Shown: positions 11,366 to 23,035, counted from the first letter of the stretch. The stretch: DNA of 64,000 nt from Lumbricus terrestris (GCA_949752735.1 OX457039.1:21498830-21562829); one strand, 5' to 3'. Notes: generated from the letters alone by a model not told the origin. Numbers and translations are program-made.

Positions 11366-13744
11366 ATGAACTCGCTAGAGAAGATTTGCCTGTGCAGTGT
11401 TGCACGCAATGCCAGCTGCTACAAGATAGACGACTTTAAAGCATTGAACGTCTACATACTTAAACAACTTGTGACGTATCTTGGCGCTTACCAACTGAAT
11501 CGACTTCATGAAATCTTCGTTGAAGCCGGAGTTGACGTCGATAGAGTTTGGAAGAAATATCTGGTGTTCCATTGGACCATCATCAGTGACTTCCCAGTGA
11601 CGGGTTTCAACTCGGATAAAATTTGTGTGACAGAGTCAAGACGCACCTATCTGGAAAGACTCTTCCAGCAGGTTATCAGTGACTTGGATCCAGGGACTGA
11701 CGAACCATGGTACATCACTAACTTGAAACGGTTACCAAGATGTCGTCATGGTATCTCCTTTCAATGTTTGGATTCAACTGCTCTCAATAGCAACATCCTT
11801 CAAAGTGAGCTGCTCCAGTATGCCGTCCATGTACAAGCTCTCACCATCGCATCCAATTCTCCCACAATCCAATATCTTCATGAACATCCCAGTCTTTTGA
11901 AAATTCTTCAACGAACAGTTCGCAGGCTCAATGTGCATGGTATCAACGCACGCAACTTTATTGCCACTCGGGAACTTGTCCGATTGTTCGTGGCTGAGGG
12001 TTCTGTGTCGGAGTTTTCCAGCGTTAAGGGGAACTTGCCTTCTTGGCTTCTTGAAAACTTGCTGAGGTTAGTTTCTGGGCAACTGGTTGAGCAATGTTGT
12101 TGTTGCTCGCTCTCGTCTACGGTCATTGATCCCATTGTGGAGATTGAGACAAGGCGGTCGTTGGAAGATGAGGCATCTAAATGGATGGAGGCAAAGGAAG
12201 AAGGCGGTTGTTTGTTTGCTGGTTGTAGTGATGCGGACATTCTAAATGAGATGGTGATGGTTGATGAAAGCGAGAAGTTGACTGGAACTGATGGGAGGAG
12301 TTGGATGTCGTCGCAAGCATCTGAAAATCTTGTGGCAAGTGATTGCGATCTTGCAGACAATGATGATCTGTACGATGTTGCTCTGACTGCTTCTGGCTCG
12401 AACACGAATAGCTCCAGGAGTGGTGGCAGCTGGTTGGCTCCAAGGATCCCTCTGTGTCTTTGTTTTGCGAAAGACTCGGAGGACGTAGCTACCGTCAACC
12501 CATGGGGAAGCAATTCTTCATCTTGCAATGATTGCAATACTTCAGCATTGCATTTAAGAAATTCTCAAATCGGATGTGAGCTTTCTGGCAATACACAATC
12601 CTATTCCGCTGCCGGTTGTGATGGCCTTTCTCCCCGCTCTGCGTCACCTCCCCATTCTTGCACTTCCTTCACCCTAAAGTACTACTCTGGTACTGACACA
12701 CACAATGTCCTTGTCAGCGTTCTGAGGAACTGGACTGACCTGCGGAAGTTGGCACTGTTCAACATCTCAGGTTTGTCTAATCCATGTGGAGACGCGGTCG
12801 ATTCTCCAGGTAGATCTGATCTTGACTCTTCCACCATTGCAGAAACTGGAAAAGAAAGTTTAGGGAATTTCTTACGTCGATCAATTCATGATAACCAGCT
12901 GACGCACATCGTATTAGTTGAAGTGCATCTTGATGTTATCCATGTCATCAGCCACGCCATTCGCACAAAACTAAACCATCGTCCACTGGAACTAATAAAG
13001 ATCAATTTACATGAAGCAAACCTAGGCTATCAAAAGTTCACTGATTTCACAGAGCAATTTTTCGGTACGATCTGTTTGGACTTTTGCAAGAGCTACATTG
13101 ATGCCGTAACGACTTGTGAATTCATAATATCGTGGATACGCTTTGACCGTGCCTTGCGTTGTCTTCACCTTCCGAATTTTGAAGATTGTCGCTATTTGGC
13201 AGAAGCGCTGCAAATACTTGAGTGTAATCAAACGATCGAAGAGCTTCACGTCGACAATATTTTCGTCGCCTTTTCGCTTGTCTCAATGTTGCGGTCATGT
13301 CCTTCTCTTCGGAAGCTCAGCCTTGTTGATTGTGCTCTCTCCAAGAATCTCATTGATGGCAAATTGTTCGTGGAGGCAATCTCAATGCATCCAACACTTA
13401 CGGAGCTGAATTTAAAAAACAACTCCCTTGAGGATGTCGGTTGTGATTTGCTGAAGGCCATTTGTCTAAGGAAAGCATTCTTTACTTCACTCGATCTAAG
13501 TTTTAATCGAATCGAGGGCAAACTGCTGTTCGAGACATGTCAACAAATCCAGACTGAGCTCAGGAAGCAACGCAGGTCGAGGTTTCCTCTGTCGGAGTTG
13601 GATGTAAGTGGCAACATCTTCCACCAGGAATGGAGGTATCGCCTGGTTCAGACCTTCACGGATTGTGTTGACGTCTTTGTGGCGCGAGATCCAAACTTAG
13701 GAAATCCAGCTGGGTCTCTTGCGGATCACATATCGCAGATGTAA
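11366..13744 (+). CDS. LRRC41: LRRC41-like leucine-rich repeat protein
   Basis: A 792-residue protein close in length to vertebrate LRRC41 (MUF1), about 812 residues. The vertebrate protein is a leucine-rich substrate receptor that binds Elongin B/C in Cullin-RING ubiquitin ligases. The N-terminal 60 residues follow the LRRC41 layout: 'LEKICL', then 'ALNVYILKQLVTYLGAYQLN' and 'VWKKY'. A low-complexity acidic Ser/Asp-rich middle (about 255-450) matches the unstructured middle of the family. Leucine-rich repeats cover about 455-750 ('LTELNLKNNSLEDVG', 'SLDLSFNRI', 'LSELDVSGN'). The C-terminus ends 'SLADHISQM', like the vertebrate ADYVSTM end. The reading frame is continuous. A strong splice-acceptor-like sequence (pyrimidine tract, then GTTCAG) lies directly before the ATG, so a 5' non-coding exon is likely. 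AATAAA occurs near 14295. Confidence 0.8.
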   Translation: MNSLEKICLCSVARNASCYKIDDFKALNVYILKQLVTYLGAYQLNRLHEIFVEAGVDVDRVWKKYLVFHWTIISDFPVTGFNSDKICVTESRRTYLERLFQQVISDLDPGTDEPWYITNLKRLPRCRHGISFQCLDSTALNSNILQSELLQYAVHVQALTIASNSPTIQYLHEHPSLLKILQRTVRRLNVHGINARNFIATRELVRLFVAEGSVSEFSSVKGNLPSWLLENLLRLVSGQLVEQCCCCSLSSTVIDPIVEIETRRSLEDEASKWMEAKEEGGCLFAGCSDADILNEMVMVDESEKLTGTDGRSWMSSQASENLVASDCDLADNDDLYDVALTASGSNTNSSRSGGSWLAPRIPLCLCFAKDSEDVATVNPWGSNSSSCNDCNTSALHLRNSQIGCELSGNTQSYSAAGCDGLSPRSASPPHSCTSFTLKYYSGTDTHNVLVSVLRNWTDLRKLALFNISGLSNPCGDAVDSPGRSDLDSSTIAETGKESLGNFLRRSIHDNQLTHIVLVEVHLDVIHVISHAIRTKLNHRPLELIKINLHEANLGYQKFTDFTEQFFGTICLDFCKSYIDAVTTCEFIISWIRFDRALRCLHLPNFEDCRYLAEALQILECNQTIEELHVDNIFVAFSLVSMLRSCPSLRKLSLVDCALSKNLIDGKLFVEAISMHPTLTELNLKNNSLEDVGCDLLKAICLRKAFFTSLDLSFNRIEGKLLFETCQQIQTELRKQRRSRFPLSELDVSGNIFHQEWRYRLVQTFTDCVDVFVARDPNLGNPAGSLADHISQM

Positions 13745-14385
13745 TTTCACTTAGTAGATTAACACTTGCACAAGGTTTTGTGGAGAAAGAGAAACAGATT
13801 AAAACAGAAGAAAGTGATTTTAGATGGAAGTTGATTTGAAAGTTTGTTCTCTGTGATTATGCGATGTTCTGTTTGGTGATTAAAGTGCATTTACTCTCAC
13901 TGGTTTCATTGGATAGATGTATGCAGGGAGGAATTTCAGTGGTCGAAGCGGTCCTGTATTTCCTGGGGTTTTTCTTGTCCTGTAACATCTGTATTTTTGC
14001 AAAAGCGTCCTGTATTTCCTGTATTTTTGCAAAAGTCATATTCACGTTCTTTTTGTCACGAATTATTATTGCCATGATTTTTAAAAAATTTCTTACATTT
14101 TTTTCTGTTATAACTCAGAGTGGTAGGCTATATGTTATAAACAGGCCGATTCAATACTAGTAATATTTGTTCAGCGTTGAATCATTTTTTTACTTTAGAC
14201 AACTGGTTTTTATTAAATGCACTGTTGCAAACTACTGAACATAGTCATGTTTGATATTTGTGAAAAATGAATTTAATATTGTTCTTATTATTGCAAATAA
14301 ATTAACAAGCTTCAGATAAATAGTTACAACTGACAACAATTGTGACAACTTGAAAAATGTTATGACATTCTAGTAAGTTTCCAAA

Positions 14386-14616
14386 TGGGGGGGGGGCAGC
14401 GGTAGCACAATGGATAACACGCTGGCATAGAGTGTGAGAGGTAGCGAGTTCGAGCCCCCGTTGGGCGGATTTGCTTTGTAGGCTGCTATTAGCGCCGTGT
14501 AATTACAAAGCTGTCTGTTCAGTAATTAAGGTTATTAAGATTACTGCATAACTTGTAAATGTAAAGCGCAGTGCGTCTTGCAGGTTTAATTAAAGAAAAT
14601 ATATTATTATTATATA
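14386..14616 (+). mobile_element. tRNA-derived SINE (family 1)
   Basis: The head carries an A-box-like block (GGTAGCACAATGGATAAC) and a B-box-like block (GAGTTCGAGCC) about 30 nt apart. The body contains GCTTTGTAGGCTGCTATTAG, and an A/T-rich tail ends in (TTA)n. The same body and promoter boxes occur on the minus strand at 43150-43450, and pieces at 62675-63015 and about 3470-3512. Confidence 0.8.
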
Positions 14617-14619
14617 GGA

Positions 14620-16376
14620 CATCCCAATATTCCACAGACTTTAAGTGTTTTTCTTTATATGAACAAATTATGGCTATATTTATGAAAAACAACTTAGCTG
14701 CGAAAGAGTTAAGTAAAGAAAAGCATCTCAAAATGAGAAAGTAGTCTACTTGCAAAGACAACTAGTATTACTTCTGGCAACATCTCTAAGTATAGGGTGA
14801 CACGAAAGTTCATTCACCATTTTCAAAATGTGTTGTCTCAGTAACGGCTTCATATTTCTTTATGATATTTTGTCAGTGTATACATCAGCCAAATGAAAAA
14901 CACTGGTACAAATTTGATTATGATCCGGTCCGTTTTCGCCATTATTTCTAAAACAATGTAAATACAAGTTTTTGCGGAAAAAACTGCGTTCATCAAATTA
15001 ACACAGTAAAGAAAATGTGTAGGCCTAGCCTTGTACACAAGCGTGACAAGACACTGTTCTTTCCTAGGTCCTATAGGCATACAGAGTATTACAGACGTAG
15101 GCTGTTAGCGTACAGTATCTCCTTTCTGCTTAATGACAGCACGACTCTGTCCGGCATAGACTGGATGATTTTGCTAAAATGGCATCTTAAAAGGTACCAT
15201 TACAATGTGGAAACTAAGAAAAAAATTATTGCAAGCATAGCCTATATTTATTAAAGTCTTAGGCCACTCTTATCAGCACTGAAAAAGTATAGCTATTTTG
15301 TTACGATGACAGCTTAAATGATGTGAAAATTCAAAAAGAAATTATTATTGTAAGTTTAGTATTGTAGTGTACTTATTGAAGTCTTAGGCCACTCTCATCA
15401 GCACTGAAAAGTACAGCTAATTTGTTAAGATGACAGCCTAAAATGCTATCATTGCAATTTGAAAATTCGAAAAAGTTTTGGGTGGGGAGGGGACACATCC
15501 CATCCCTACACCTCTCCCCCTCTCAGCGCTGCCTGCCTCGGCGACCGTCCGCTTGATTGTGCCCACCCCAGAATTCTGGATTCCCCACCAGAGCAATTAT
15601 GCATACTTTAAATACATCTACTGAAAATTATAAATGAACATAAATTCAACAGGAAACTATAGGCAGCAATTTTACACAATGCAAACTACATGTGGGATAA
15701 AAAATGTGTTTTGCCAATATCTTGGCCAGAAAATGTTTTTTTAAATAAAGTTTCACAGGCTAAAAGGCAATTCATGTTTATGTACAACAATCAAATTTCA
15801 CCAAAATATTTCAAACAAAATAAAAATTAAATCACTTTTAATGAACCCACCCACTGTTTTTTGACGATCCAAAAATATGATGGAACAAAAATTAACGAAA
15901 AACTATTTTATTAAGTCACTTCTCAAATAATTGTTATCAAATGTATTTGATAGCGCTTCACAACTTGTGTTCAATGTGTCCACCATCAGTGCCCAAACTT
16001 GTTCTGAGCCTTGAAACCAGAACAATTGATATTGAGCAGATCTCCTTTAATCAATGGCATATTTCTTAACACTCAATTTAACTCTTAATATCTGCGCTCT
16101 CATGGTTTATTAGTTAGTGGTGATTATAGCTCTAGCTTCAAGGTTTTGCTCATGAAGTGTCTGAATACACATTTTGTCTGTCATTAACACCTAGGGCATT
16201 TCAGTTTTTGTTACATATATCAATTTTATTGTTTTAATAAACAAATTATTATCTGACAGATTATATATTTTGTCAACTTGATTGTCATCTTGCTAAGTGA
16301 CTTCAGTGACATGCAACTGCGCTGGTATCCAATTTCTTTTCTAAATAATAATAATGATTATATGGCAATATCAAGT
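14620..16376. other. Old transposon debris, no gene recognised
   Basis: Contains monomers of the dispersed repeat seen at 1-600 (about 15170-15480), ending in a C-rich block near 15500. The minus-strand pattern 'SLGTDGGHIEHKL' (about 15965-16010) resembles the C-terminus of mariner/Tc-like transposases. The left half of an imperfect inverted repeat spans 15791-15866. Confidence 0.45.
15791..15866. repeat. Inverted repeat flanking the LINE, left copy
   Basis: About 75 bp ending CACTGTTTTTTGACGAT matches the reverse complement of 20057-20131 with scattered mismatches. The minus-strand LINE sits between the two copies. Confidence 0.7.
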
Positions 16377-16912
16377 CAAGTCAAGTCAAGTCAAGTTTAT
16401 TGATCACCAAGATACATACAATCGACAGTTGGCGTCAATGGGTAAACCCAAAGGAACATAAGGTTCCGCTAGGCAGGGTCACCCTAGACTCATCAGATGT
16501 TATAACAGTGTCAGTTTGAACTTTAAACACTATAAATTATATGTAACATACTACAATGTGTCCTCAAACAATGCCTGAGTATGATGTCCATTCTTAATCT
16601 TAATCATGTATGACATGCATGTATGTAGGCTACGCATATGGTGTCCATTCTCAATCTATGCAACAACCAATCAACTTAATTAATATGTATAATTATACAG
16701 TGAATGCAAAGTAAAATCATAAAATCATAACAATGCAATGCACAAACCATGTGGCGTGCAACATGTAACATGCTACAAGAAGTCCTCAAACAATGCTTGA
16801 ATGCATTCTCAGTCTATAGGAATGCAACAACCAATCAACTTAATTAACATATATACAGTGAATGTAAAGTAAAATTGTAATAATGCATGCACAGAACCAT
16901 GTGGCACATTCT

Positions 16913-17311
16913 TTACATAATCGTGGCTAGAAGGTGGATTTTAAATTTGTTTTTGAACTGATAGATTGAGGGCAGATGGGTAAGTTCTTTAGGTAGGGAG
17001 TTCCAAACCAATGGTCCATGTATTCCAATACCATGCTGTCTAATGTTGGTGCGTACACTTCTTTGATGATAATTGTTTGCTGAGCGCGTATAATGATCAT
17101 GTAGCTCAGAGTTTTTGCAGAACCAGTGGTCAAAATTTACTGTGTTTTGGTTTGAGTGAATTCTGTACATAAATAGCCCCACTTGCAGCTTGTTAATACA
17201 CTCAAAAGGTAAAATTTTCAATTTTATGAATAGAGGATGAGTGTTGGTTCTATAGGGTACATTACAGATGATTCGCAAAACTCGTTTCTGTAATGTTATC
17301 AGAGAGTTCAA
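16913..17311 (-). pseudogene. Frameshifted C-terminal part of the LINE ORF2
   Basis: This frame continues the post-RT region of the LINE directly: 'LITLQKRVLRII', 'ARS..HYTRSANN', 'GIHGPLVWNSLPKELTHLPS', then 'FKNKFKIHLL'. It has no ATG of its own at the junction. The change of frame is at about 17308-17325 and is best explained by a small indel that splits one ancestral ORF. Confidence 0.8.
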
Positions 17312-19992
17312 GCGAGTAGCCTACGGTATGTAGAAGCCCAAATGAGATTACAATAGGACATGTAAGGATATATTAGAGAGTAATATAGGTTTACAAGTAT
17401 ATATTGTGGCAGTAGATATCGAATGCGTGAAATTATGCCTATGTTTTTTGATAACTTTTTGGTAATATCAGTTATATGTTGTTTCCATGTTAACTGCTCA
17501 TCTATGTGTATACCCAGAAATTTAGTTGATGACACTCTGGTTATACTTTGGTTATCTATATTAATAGTTAAATTATGATTTAAGTTGAGTGCAATTTTTC
17601 TTTTACAACAAAACATGATATAATTCGTCTTTGAAAGATTGAGAGATAATTTGTTGGCTTTAAACCATTCGTCAACAAGTTTTAATTCATCATTCATCTT
17701 GTGAACTAGTATGTCAATAGATTCATCTGACATGAACACATTGGTGTCGTCAGCAAACATGATGACATGAAGCAGTGACGAAGAGTTCGAGACATCATTA
17801 ACATATAGTAAGAATAGCAGGGGACCTAATATTGAACCTTGTGGCACACCACATATGACATTAGATATAAATGAGACATGCCCATTATATGAGACACATT
17901 GCCTTCTATCTTTCAAGTAGTCTGTTAGCCAGTCGAGACATATGCCTCTAATGCCGTAGTGCTCCAATTTTTTAAGTAAAATTTCGTGGTTTACCGTGTC
18001 AAATGCTTTGGACAAATCAAAAAAGACACCCAAGCTAAAATAATTTGTGTCCCTTGCTTCGGAGATCTTCTCATACATCTCCATGACGGCCATGTAGGTG
18101 GAATGCTCTGTTCGAAAGCCATACTGGCCTTTAAATAGGATGTCTTTGGCTGTTATATATGACATTAGTCTTTTATACATAATTTTTTCAAAAAATTTGG
18201 AGAAATATGGCAAAATGGATATTGGCCTATAATTACTTAATGTCTGTTTGTCCCCTGTTTTAAAGATAGGAATTATTTTGGCAATTTTTAGACATGTTGG
18301 TACAATGCCAGTTGTAATGGAGCAGTTTATTATTTCCGCAAGAGGAATTGAGGTGGCTTCTATTGTAAATCTAGCAATTTGGGGGTCGATTTCATCAAGT
18401 CCTTTACTGTGTGTTGGCCGAAGTTCTTTGGCAATCATAGTTAATTCTGCTGGAGATGTTAATTCTAGGCCGATAGAGGAGGCCGATGGGCACTTTAAGA
18501 AATCCCAGAATGTTCTATCCGTGCTAGATATTTTGTCTGCCAGATTAGGTCCAATTTTGGTGAAGAAATCGTTGAATTTATTAGCTATAACATTTTTATC
18601 TTTAATTTCTATGTCATCAATGAAGAAGCTATCTGGTGCTGAGGAAAATCCGTTTCCATGTAGAAGCGATTTAATAACTCCCCATGTTTTGCTCAGGTCA
18701 TTTTCACATTCAAGAATCTTACTTGCATAATATTGTTTCTCAGCATTTTTACGGACTTTTTTAAATATATTTCTATAAGTCACAAATCTAGTCCTATTTT
18801 CCTGGGTGGGTTCTTTTATGTACTTTCTATATAATCGGGATTTTGTTTTACAAGATTTTAATAAGGCCTTTGTCATCCATGGTTGTCTAATTTCATGTCT
18901 TTTTTTAGGCAAGTGGGTAGTTTTTGGAAACGAGTATTCATACAATGACTTATATTTTTCAATAAAAACCGTGTAAGCCAAGGCTGGGTCTCTCCGATCA
19001 CATGCTGTATAGACATCCGACCAATCAGTAGCATGCAAGAGTTTGCTAAATGTATTCTTGGTAGTTTCTGTAATGGTTCTTTTCTCATATACTGGGGCTT
19101 TATCTTTATCCCTTGATGTTCGCATAATTTTAGCTTGCATGAAAACAGGCAAGTGATCAGAAGTGTCATCTATAATTATAGCAGAATCAGTGCAGTTTGT
19201 CAATGTGTTTGTAAAAATGTTGTCAATTAGAGTTGCGGTATCTTTGGTTATTCGGGTTGGTCTAAAGATGGTGGGTAATAATCGGTTTGAAGTTAATAGG
19301 TTAAAGAAGGTACGAGTGGGCATATGTGAGTTAACTTTCAGTAAGTCTATATTAAAATCTCCTGCCAGAAAAATATCAGCCTTCAACCGAGATAAGTGAG
19401 ATAACAATACATCAAGCTCTTGGTTGAATACAGTAAGACTATCTCCTGGGGGGCGGTAGATTACACCAACTATTTGGTCCTTGCCCATTTGTTGTTTGGT
19501 TTTTATAAATAAGGTTTCATAGGTACCGGGTTTGGATGATGCCCAGTCTGTATCTATTCGTTGGAATTCTGTACCGTTTCTGATAAAAAGGCCTACTCCT
19601 CCTCCTCCTTTGCCCTCACTTCTACATTTGTGAGTAAAGTTATATCCCGGTATATGAATGGTGCTTGCTGCATCTGTTTCCAACCAGGTTTCTGTTACGG
19701 CCAAGACTGTTGGTTGGATTATCGAAAGTAAGATGTTTATTTCGGATACCTTATGCTGAAGGCTCCTACAGTTTATATGCAATATTGAAAAGGATTGATC
19801 GGTGTGTTTGATCGTTTTACAGAGCTCATCGGGGCACATATACCTACTGGAGCATAATTTTACACAATTATAATAATTAGTGTCTGGATCAATGTCTGGG
19901 TTATTTAGTGTAAATGAACTGTCGGGATATTCTTCTATTAGTTGAAAAACCTGGTCAGTCACAGATGCAGTCACAAGGCTATCTGATAACAT
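17308..19992 (-). CDS. LINE ORF2: AP-like endonuclease and reverse transcriptase
   Basis: 894 codons. Residues about 68-290 form an EEP (APE-like) endonuclease that nicks the target DNA: 'ILHINCRSL' near 70-78, 'VTETWLE', 'GDFNID', and the C-terminal 'SDHLPV' histidine motif. The reverse transcriptase spans about 500-800: 'KIIPIFKTGDK..LSNYRPIS', 'FFDLSKAFDTVNH', 'GVPQGSILGPLLFLLY', and the catalytic 'FADDTNVF' with F746-A747-D748-D749. All catalytic blocks are present, so the element decayed recently. The frame ends in a premature stop just after 'IWASTY'. The rest of the C-terminal domain continues in another frame at 17311-16913. Confidence 0.88.
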   Translation of the reverse strand: MLSDSLVTASVTDQVFQLIEEYPDSSFTLNNPDIDPDTNYYNCVKLCSSRYMCPDELCKTIKHTDQSFSILHINCRSLQHKVSEINILLSIIQPTVLAVTETWLETDAASTIHIPGYNFTHKCRSEGKGGGGVGLFIRNGTEFQRIDTDWASSKPGTYETLFIKTKQQMGKDQIVGVIYRPPGDSLTVFNQELDVLLSHLSRLKADIFLAGDFNIDLLKVNSHMPTRTFFNLLTSNRLLPTIFRPTRITKDTATLIDNIFTNTLTNCTDSAIIIDDTSDHLPVFMQAKIMRTSRDKDKAPVYEKRTITETTKNTFSKLLHATDWSDVYTACDRRDPALAYTVFIEKYKSLYEYSFPKTTHLPKKRHEIRQPWMTKALLKSCKTKSRLYRKYIKEPTQENRTRFVTYRNIFKKVRKNAEKQYYASKILECENDLSKTWGVIKSLLHGNGFSSAPDSFFIDDIEIKDKNVIANKFNDFFTKIGPNLADKISSTDRTFWDFLKCPSASSIGLELTSPAELTMIAKELRPTHSKGLDEIDPQIARFTIEATSIPLAEIINCSITTGIVPTCLKIAKIIPIFKTGDKQTLSNYRPISILPYFSKFFEKIMYKRLMSYITAKDILFKGQYGFRTEHSTYMAVMEMYEKISEARDTNYFSLGVFFDLSKAFDTVNHEILLKKLEHYGIRGICLDWLTDYLKDRRQCVSYNGHVSFISNVICGVPQGSILGPLLFLLYVNDVSNSSSLLHVIMFADDTNVFMSDESIDILVHKMNDELKLVDEWFKANKLSLNLSKTNYIMFCCKRKIALNLNHNLTINIDNQSITRVSSTKFLGIHIDEQLTWKQHITDITKKLSKNIGIISRIRYLLPQYILVNLYYSLIYPYMSYCNLIWASTYRRLLA

Positions 19993-20056
19993 TTATTTGA
20001 GATGAGACTTAGTGAAATCGCTTTTTTGTTACTTATTGTTGCGGGTTTTTTTTTTA

Positions 20057-20131
20057 ATCGTCAAAAAACAGTGGATGGACAGTGATATAACTTTTGTTCT
20101 GTTTAAAATATTTTGGTGAAATTTGGTCATT
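20057..20131. repeat. Inverted repeat flanking the LINE, right copy
   Basis: Partner of 15791-15866. It begins ATCGTCAAAAAACAGTGG and continues into 'atattttggtgaaatttgg'. Confidence 0.7.
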
Positions 20132-20139
20132 TTATGTAA

Positions 20140-21679
20140 ATACAATTTAAAAATACACTGAAACCTTCAGTCTTACACGCATTGCTTAGCATGATAATAG
20201 TATCCCAAGCCGCTTCTGTAGTCTGAACTATTTTTACGCCGCTGATGTCTTACTGCCTGAATGCCATCAAATCGACTAAATCGATTGAAAACTCAATATT
20301 ATTTGGTACTGCACCCACTAGCAGCTAGACAAGCTGAATTTGGGTCCCTAATCCCTATCTTCAGAATTCCCTACCTTGATGGCTCTATTGCACACCAGTG
20401 ACTCCAAAGTCTTTAGCTAAGACTTCTTGAATCATTATTGCCATCTGTCTCAAAATTAACCTTGGCCATTTCATTGTTCATTGATGTGAACTAAAGCTCA
20501 ACAACAAAATCCTCATAAAGAACACTTTAATAATTCAATGGACTTCAATAACATTTAACAACAAATTTCCTATTATAAATTCTGCTGCATTTACATAATC
20601 ATTTTGATTAAACACCTCCCTCTGCATTCACATCATCATTTCTGACAGTATCACTGACCAACCAAATCCGGGTTTTTCTTGCAACTGATAAACAAATCAC
20701 AGACAAATCAAAAGCATAATTTTGTGACAATAACCACAATTCAAATATAAGTGTGCATTCAATGTACAACTTGACTCATTGAATATTGGATTTTATACAT
20801 GCAACACGACATCGAAATAGAACTGATAAAGGGAAATTAAATACATTATCTTGCACTTTACGAGCAAGCAAATTCTGTCCAAAGCATAATACAAGATCAA
20901 GACCTGTAAATGCGGTAAACAAGCACACTACAAATTCCTCAAAGCCTAACATGCCATAATGAGCAGCATCTTTATCTCAGCTCAAAATTGTTCCATCATA
21001 AAATATGTTGAAACATAAAAATGTCCTACATATGTCTTCATACAAGAAAAACAACACAAATAGCTTCAATCTTTTCACCGTAGTCAAGAATATAAAGTTA
21101 TAAACACAAATGATGGCCCTATAATTGCGTCCTTTTCAAATCGTTCAGATGTCTGCTAGACCTTAAAACCAACACTTATTATCAATTGCAAAACCTATAC
21201 ACATTTTGCAACGTTGGCTGTTATGGATGACTGGTATAAATCCATACATTAATTAGCGAAGCATTTTCAATTAGGCAAAGATGCATGATATGAAATACCA
21301 GTGATGAAATTTAATGCAATGTTTAATGACAGCCAACATCAGAATAGAACACATTCTCAAAATTGAAAGGTAATACAAAACTGAAATTGGTTTTATGTAA
21401 CTGTCAGAAACTAATATAAAACTACATAAATGCTATTTTTAAATATCAAGAATTTAATAATATATCTCTCAAATAAATATTGAGCAATCATAATTTATGA
21501 ACCAATTTTAGTAGCAAAGAACTAATTAATTCTTTATTGTACTTGCCATAATTTATAATATCTGTGTATAGATGCAACAGATTGAATAAAATTAGTCTGA
21601 AGAAAGCATAATTTGCTATTATTAAGTTTATATTCAGCATTACTAGTATAAAAGAACATGCTCTATATGGCCATAGATT
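20140..21679. other. AT-rich stretch, nothing recognised
   Basis: No open frame with family resemblance, no inverted termini and no tandem structure were found. Confidence 0.5.
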
Positions 21680-21845
21680 CAGTGGTGTAGTCCTAAAAAA
21701 TGAAGTGGGGGGAAGCCTGGAAATTGAATTGGGGGACGCCTGGAAAATTGAAGTAGAAACTGTAGCAAAAAGTGCAATCTTGCAAGAATTTTGCAAAAAG
21801 TGGGGGGACGGCGTCCCCCCGCGTCCCCGCCCCACTACACCACTG
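21680..21845. mobile_element. hAT-type MITE with perfect 8-bp TSD
   Basis: A 166-bp element with CAGTGGTGTAGT termini and the exact inverse at the right end, flanked by CATAGATT at 21672-21679 and 21846-21853. The interior is rich in G runs on the left and C runs on the right, so it can fold. Confidence 0.88.
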
Positions 21846-22084
21846 CATAGATTGTGAGGTCAACCCTGCAATTTCTTATCTAAGAATTCAGATCCGCACT
21901 CTCATCCATCTATTTACAACTTATTCTACCAGTATTTTTTATTAGATTTTGGTATCATGGCTGCCTCGTGTAACATTTCTTAAGTTTAAATTGGTTTTTG
22001 CTGATCCTCTTCATAATGTGGCTAATGCAAAGGATGGTAAGGTTTCATTATAAGTTGCTGTTCAAGCGTGTCAAGCAGCCGCAG

Positions 22085-22320
22085 ATATACAGTCGCATTT
22101 ACATTTCAAAATGGATAATTTTTATTTTGGATTTTTGGTCTTCTCTTGGACCGTCAATGTCATCATGGTTGTTGATCCAAGCATTTTTCAGGCCATGCTG
22201 TTTTTAACTTTACATACAACGGAATCACACGTTAATGCCTTGAAATGTACTTCATGGACTTTCAACAAGTTAAATTCATCTGAAAAAATGGAAATTAACT
22301 GGACTCTGTAATACATTACA
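22085..22320. repeat. Direct duplication, copy 1
   Basis: About 235 bp, recognisable by 'tcttggaccgtca' and 'ttttcaggccatgct' and ending 'atggaaattaactggactc'. It is repeated at 22545-22790 with many substitutions. No coding content. Confidence 0.7.
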
Positions 22321-22544
22321 CATGCTCGCGTCTGCAGTATGTCAGCGAGTTTCGACGTCACTTACAATCATCGTCATTTTCAAAAGTAGTTCCGATGACC
22401 ACTCACATAACGCTAAACAGCTTGTGCTGCAACGTTGGTCTCAGGCGAAGAGGAGAGAGGTCAGTCAAAGCAAAGATGTATGCCACGTACACCGTATACG
22501 TCACAGCTGCCGTACACGTTGACGTTTGGTCACAGGATCCATGT

Positions 22545-22790
22545 GCGATCTAGTGTTGTATTTACTTTTCAAAACTGGACGACCTTGGTACTGGATCTTT
22601 GGTCCTCTCTTGGACCGTCATCATGGAGTACTGTTGATCCTAGTGCTTTTCAGGCCATGCTCTTCTCAACTGGATGTATACATTGGAATCAAATTAAATA
22701 ATCCTTTTAGAAATCTACTTCATAGACATCCAACATTATAAATTCGTCTGAAAAACATGGAAATTAACTGGACTCCGTTATCCATTACTC
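22545..22790. repeat. Direct duplication, copy 2
   Basis: Diverged copy of 22085-22320, offset by about 460 bp. Confidence 0.7.
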
Positions 22791-23035
22791 TGTTATGTAT
22801 ATTAACGATATTAATTTCATTGTACCAAGTCTGTAAACCAAAATGCGGTTAGCAATTGGTGAATTAAAAAATATTCTTGTCTTATAAATTTTATAATCAT
22901 ACTTCTAAACATGACTTTGTGCTCTGCCTGGACACAAGTACTAAAGATTTCGTCATTGACAGTTCTGATCTTGACTATTGGTGTCGATTTCTTGAGTTTC
23001 AAAGTAGAAACTTGTGACAGAGTAAAGACTTGCAT

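Larger units (their letters stand above)
16377..20000 (-). mobile_element. Nearly full-length CR1/L2-like LINE
   Basis: A minus-strand non-LTR retrotransposon: an endonuclease-RT ORF (19992 down to 17308), a frameshifted C-terminus (17311-16913), a 3' UTR, and a 3' end of AATAAACTTGA followed by (CTTGA)n at 16377-16400. Short 3' terminal tandem repeats instead of poly(A) are typical of the CR1/L2 group. No clear 5' UTR could be defined beyond about 20000. Confidence 0.8.

Noticed and set aside
14394..14460. Possible functional tRNA gene
   Set aside because: A- and B-box-like blocks are present but no cloverleaf can be drawn, and the SINE body and tail follow directly.
15960..16030. Possible mariner/Tc-like transposase C-terminus ('GTDGGHIEHKL' on the minus strand)
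   Set aside because: Only about 20 residues can be recognised and no upstream catalytic domain is visible, so it is mentioned as debris and not annotated as a gene.
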